From CADCVQ01 sp038260305 (GTDB lineage: Bacteria > Actinomycetota > Thermoleophilia > Solirubrobacterales > Solirubrobacteraceae): a stretch of DNA of 64,000 nt. Below the pieces are notes generated by a model. That model was not told the origin of the DNA. It worked only from the letters and a program-made list of their open reading frames with translations, and made no database searches. Shown here one piece after another: positions 63,599-64,000 of the stretch (position 1 is the first letter of the stretch; the number at the start of each line of letters is the position of its first letter). Made by a program: the position numbers and the translations under genes. The DNA is taken from positions 124,001-188,000 of the forward strand of contig JBBSNY010000001.1 in assembly GCA_038260305.1 (NCBI GenBank), written 5' to 3'.

Positions 63599-64000
63599 CT
63601 AGTCGACCTCGACCCGCCAGATCGCGTAGCGCGGCGTCCGCGGCGTGGCGCCGCGTCGCTCGTCGCGCTCGGCGATGAGCCGGAACGCGGGCTGGTCGTC
63701 GAGCAGCTCGCGGTGCTCGGGCGTCTCGTAGACGACCCACGCGGGGCGCGGCTTCGCGCGTAGCTGCTCGAGGGTGCTCTCGAGTACGGCCTCCAAGATC
63801 TCGCGGCCGAAGGGGTTGTAGAAGAACAGCACGACAGGGTCGGTCGGCAGCTCGAAGTCGCGCGCGTCGCCGCAGACGAGCGTGATCCGCTCGCCGTCGC
63901 CGCGGTAGGAGCGCACGTTGTGAAACGCGATCTCGTGATGGCTCTCCTCGAGCTCGATGCCGATCGCCGCGCCGAAGCCGTTCTCGATCGCCAGGAAGAG
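63599..64000 (-). CDS. SAM-dependent methyltransferase (5' part outside window)
   Basis: The visible 133 C-terminal residues start inside a motif I-adjacent region (GFGAAIGIELEESHHEIA, acidic residue for the ribose) and show ITLVCGDARDFELP (motif II/III) and VLFFYNPFG (motif IV, NPFG). The ending is a typical YAIWRVEVD. The Asn-Pro-Phe-Gly motif is compatible with several class I families. Substrate cannot be told. Confidence 0.8.
   Translation of the reverse strand, partial: LFLAIENGFGAAIGIELEESHHEIAFHNVRSYRGDGERITLVCGDARDFELPTDPVVLFFYNPFGREILEAVLESTLEQLRAKPRPAWVVYETPEHRELLDDQPAFRLIAERDERRGATPRTPRYAIWRVEVD

Overview
The window is bacterial chromosome with very high G+C. GTG starts, 4-bp stop/start overlaps, SHOCT-like and excalibur-free surface proteins, lipoproteins with short Cys boxes and the mix of families (MacB-type exporters next to a two-component system, universal stress proteins, DevS-like kinase, Thermoleophilia-style secreted repeat proteins) suggest a soil actinobacterium, most likely of the Thermoleophilia/Solirubrobacterales. 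That placement is inference from gene content. There is no rRNA, CRISPR array, prophage or intact insertion sequence; one tRNA-Ser is present.

Layout. 1-8.4 kb: a LuxR/AAA regulator that runs off the left edge, a sensor kinase/response regulator pair, an internally deleted D,D-carboxypeptidase relic, and a lipoprotein-adaptor-ATPase-permease export operon. 8.4-16 kb: small metabolic enzymes (cupin, RibD-like reductase, aldo/keto reductase, SRPBCC, a PLP gamma-family enzyme, VOC), a truncated alcohol dehydrogenase, argS and a PRC-barrel protein. 16.1-19.1 kb: two divergent SGNH-hydrolase paralogues, one intact and one decayed. 19.2-25.2 kb: a tightly coupled three-gene operon encoding a neprosin-type glutamic peptidase, an 1176-residue protein of unknown family and a 380-residue unknown protein. 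25.2-28.8 kb: a recombinase relic, a long perfect palindrome, a polysaccharide deacetylase and an M14 peptide amidase, bounded by a 14-bp direct repeat.

28.8-41.3 kb is a coherent stress/low-energy block: universal stress proteins, a GAF-GAF histidine kinase facing its NarL-type regulator tail to tail, an FAD oxidoreductase, a P2-type cation ATPase, a ZIP transporter, phosphoketolase and acetate kinase. It resembles in content the DosR (mycobacteria) and OsdR (Streptomyces) dormancy regulons. 41.3-47.7 kb: an ABC exporter, a secreted hydrolase, a STAS-GGDEF pair, DUF2294, an NAD(P)H-binding protein and a holin-like protein. 47.8-51.6 kb: a PAS/coiled-coil/PAS protein of 1263 residues. 51.6-56.8 kb: MsrA, an acyltransferase, a lipoprotein, a 28-residue membrane miniprotein, a stress protein, a secreted subtilase and TadA.

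57-58.2 kb: tRNA-Ser(CGA) is followed by a VapBC-like pair and then a partial copy of the tRNA 3' end, the signature of a small tRNA-integrated island. 58.3-63.4 kb: a Uma2-type nuclease and a three-gene secreted-fibre cluster in which two proteins share a C-terminal module and the third carries a large internal duplication. The window ends inside a methyltransferase gene.

Strongest candidates for an undescribed system are the neprosin operon, the secreted-fibre operon and the PAS/coiled-coil/PAS protein. All functional statements rest on motif reading by eye; no database search was possible.
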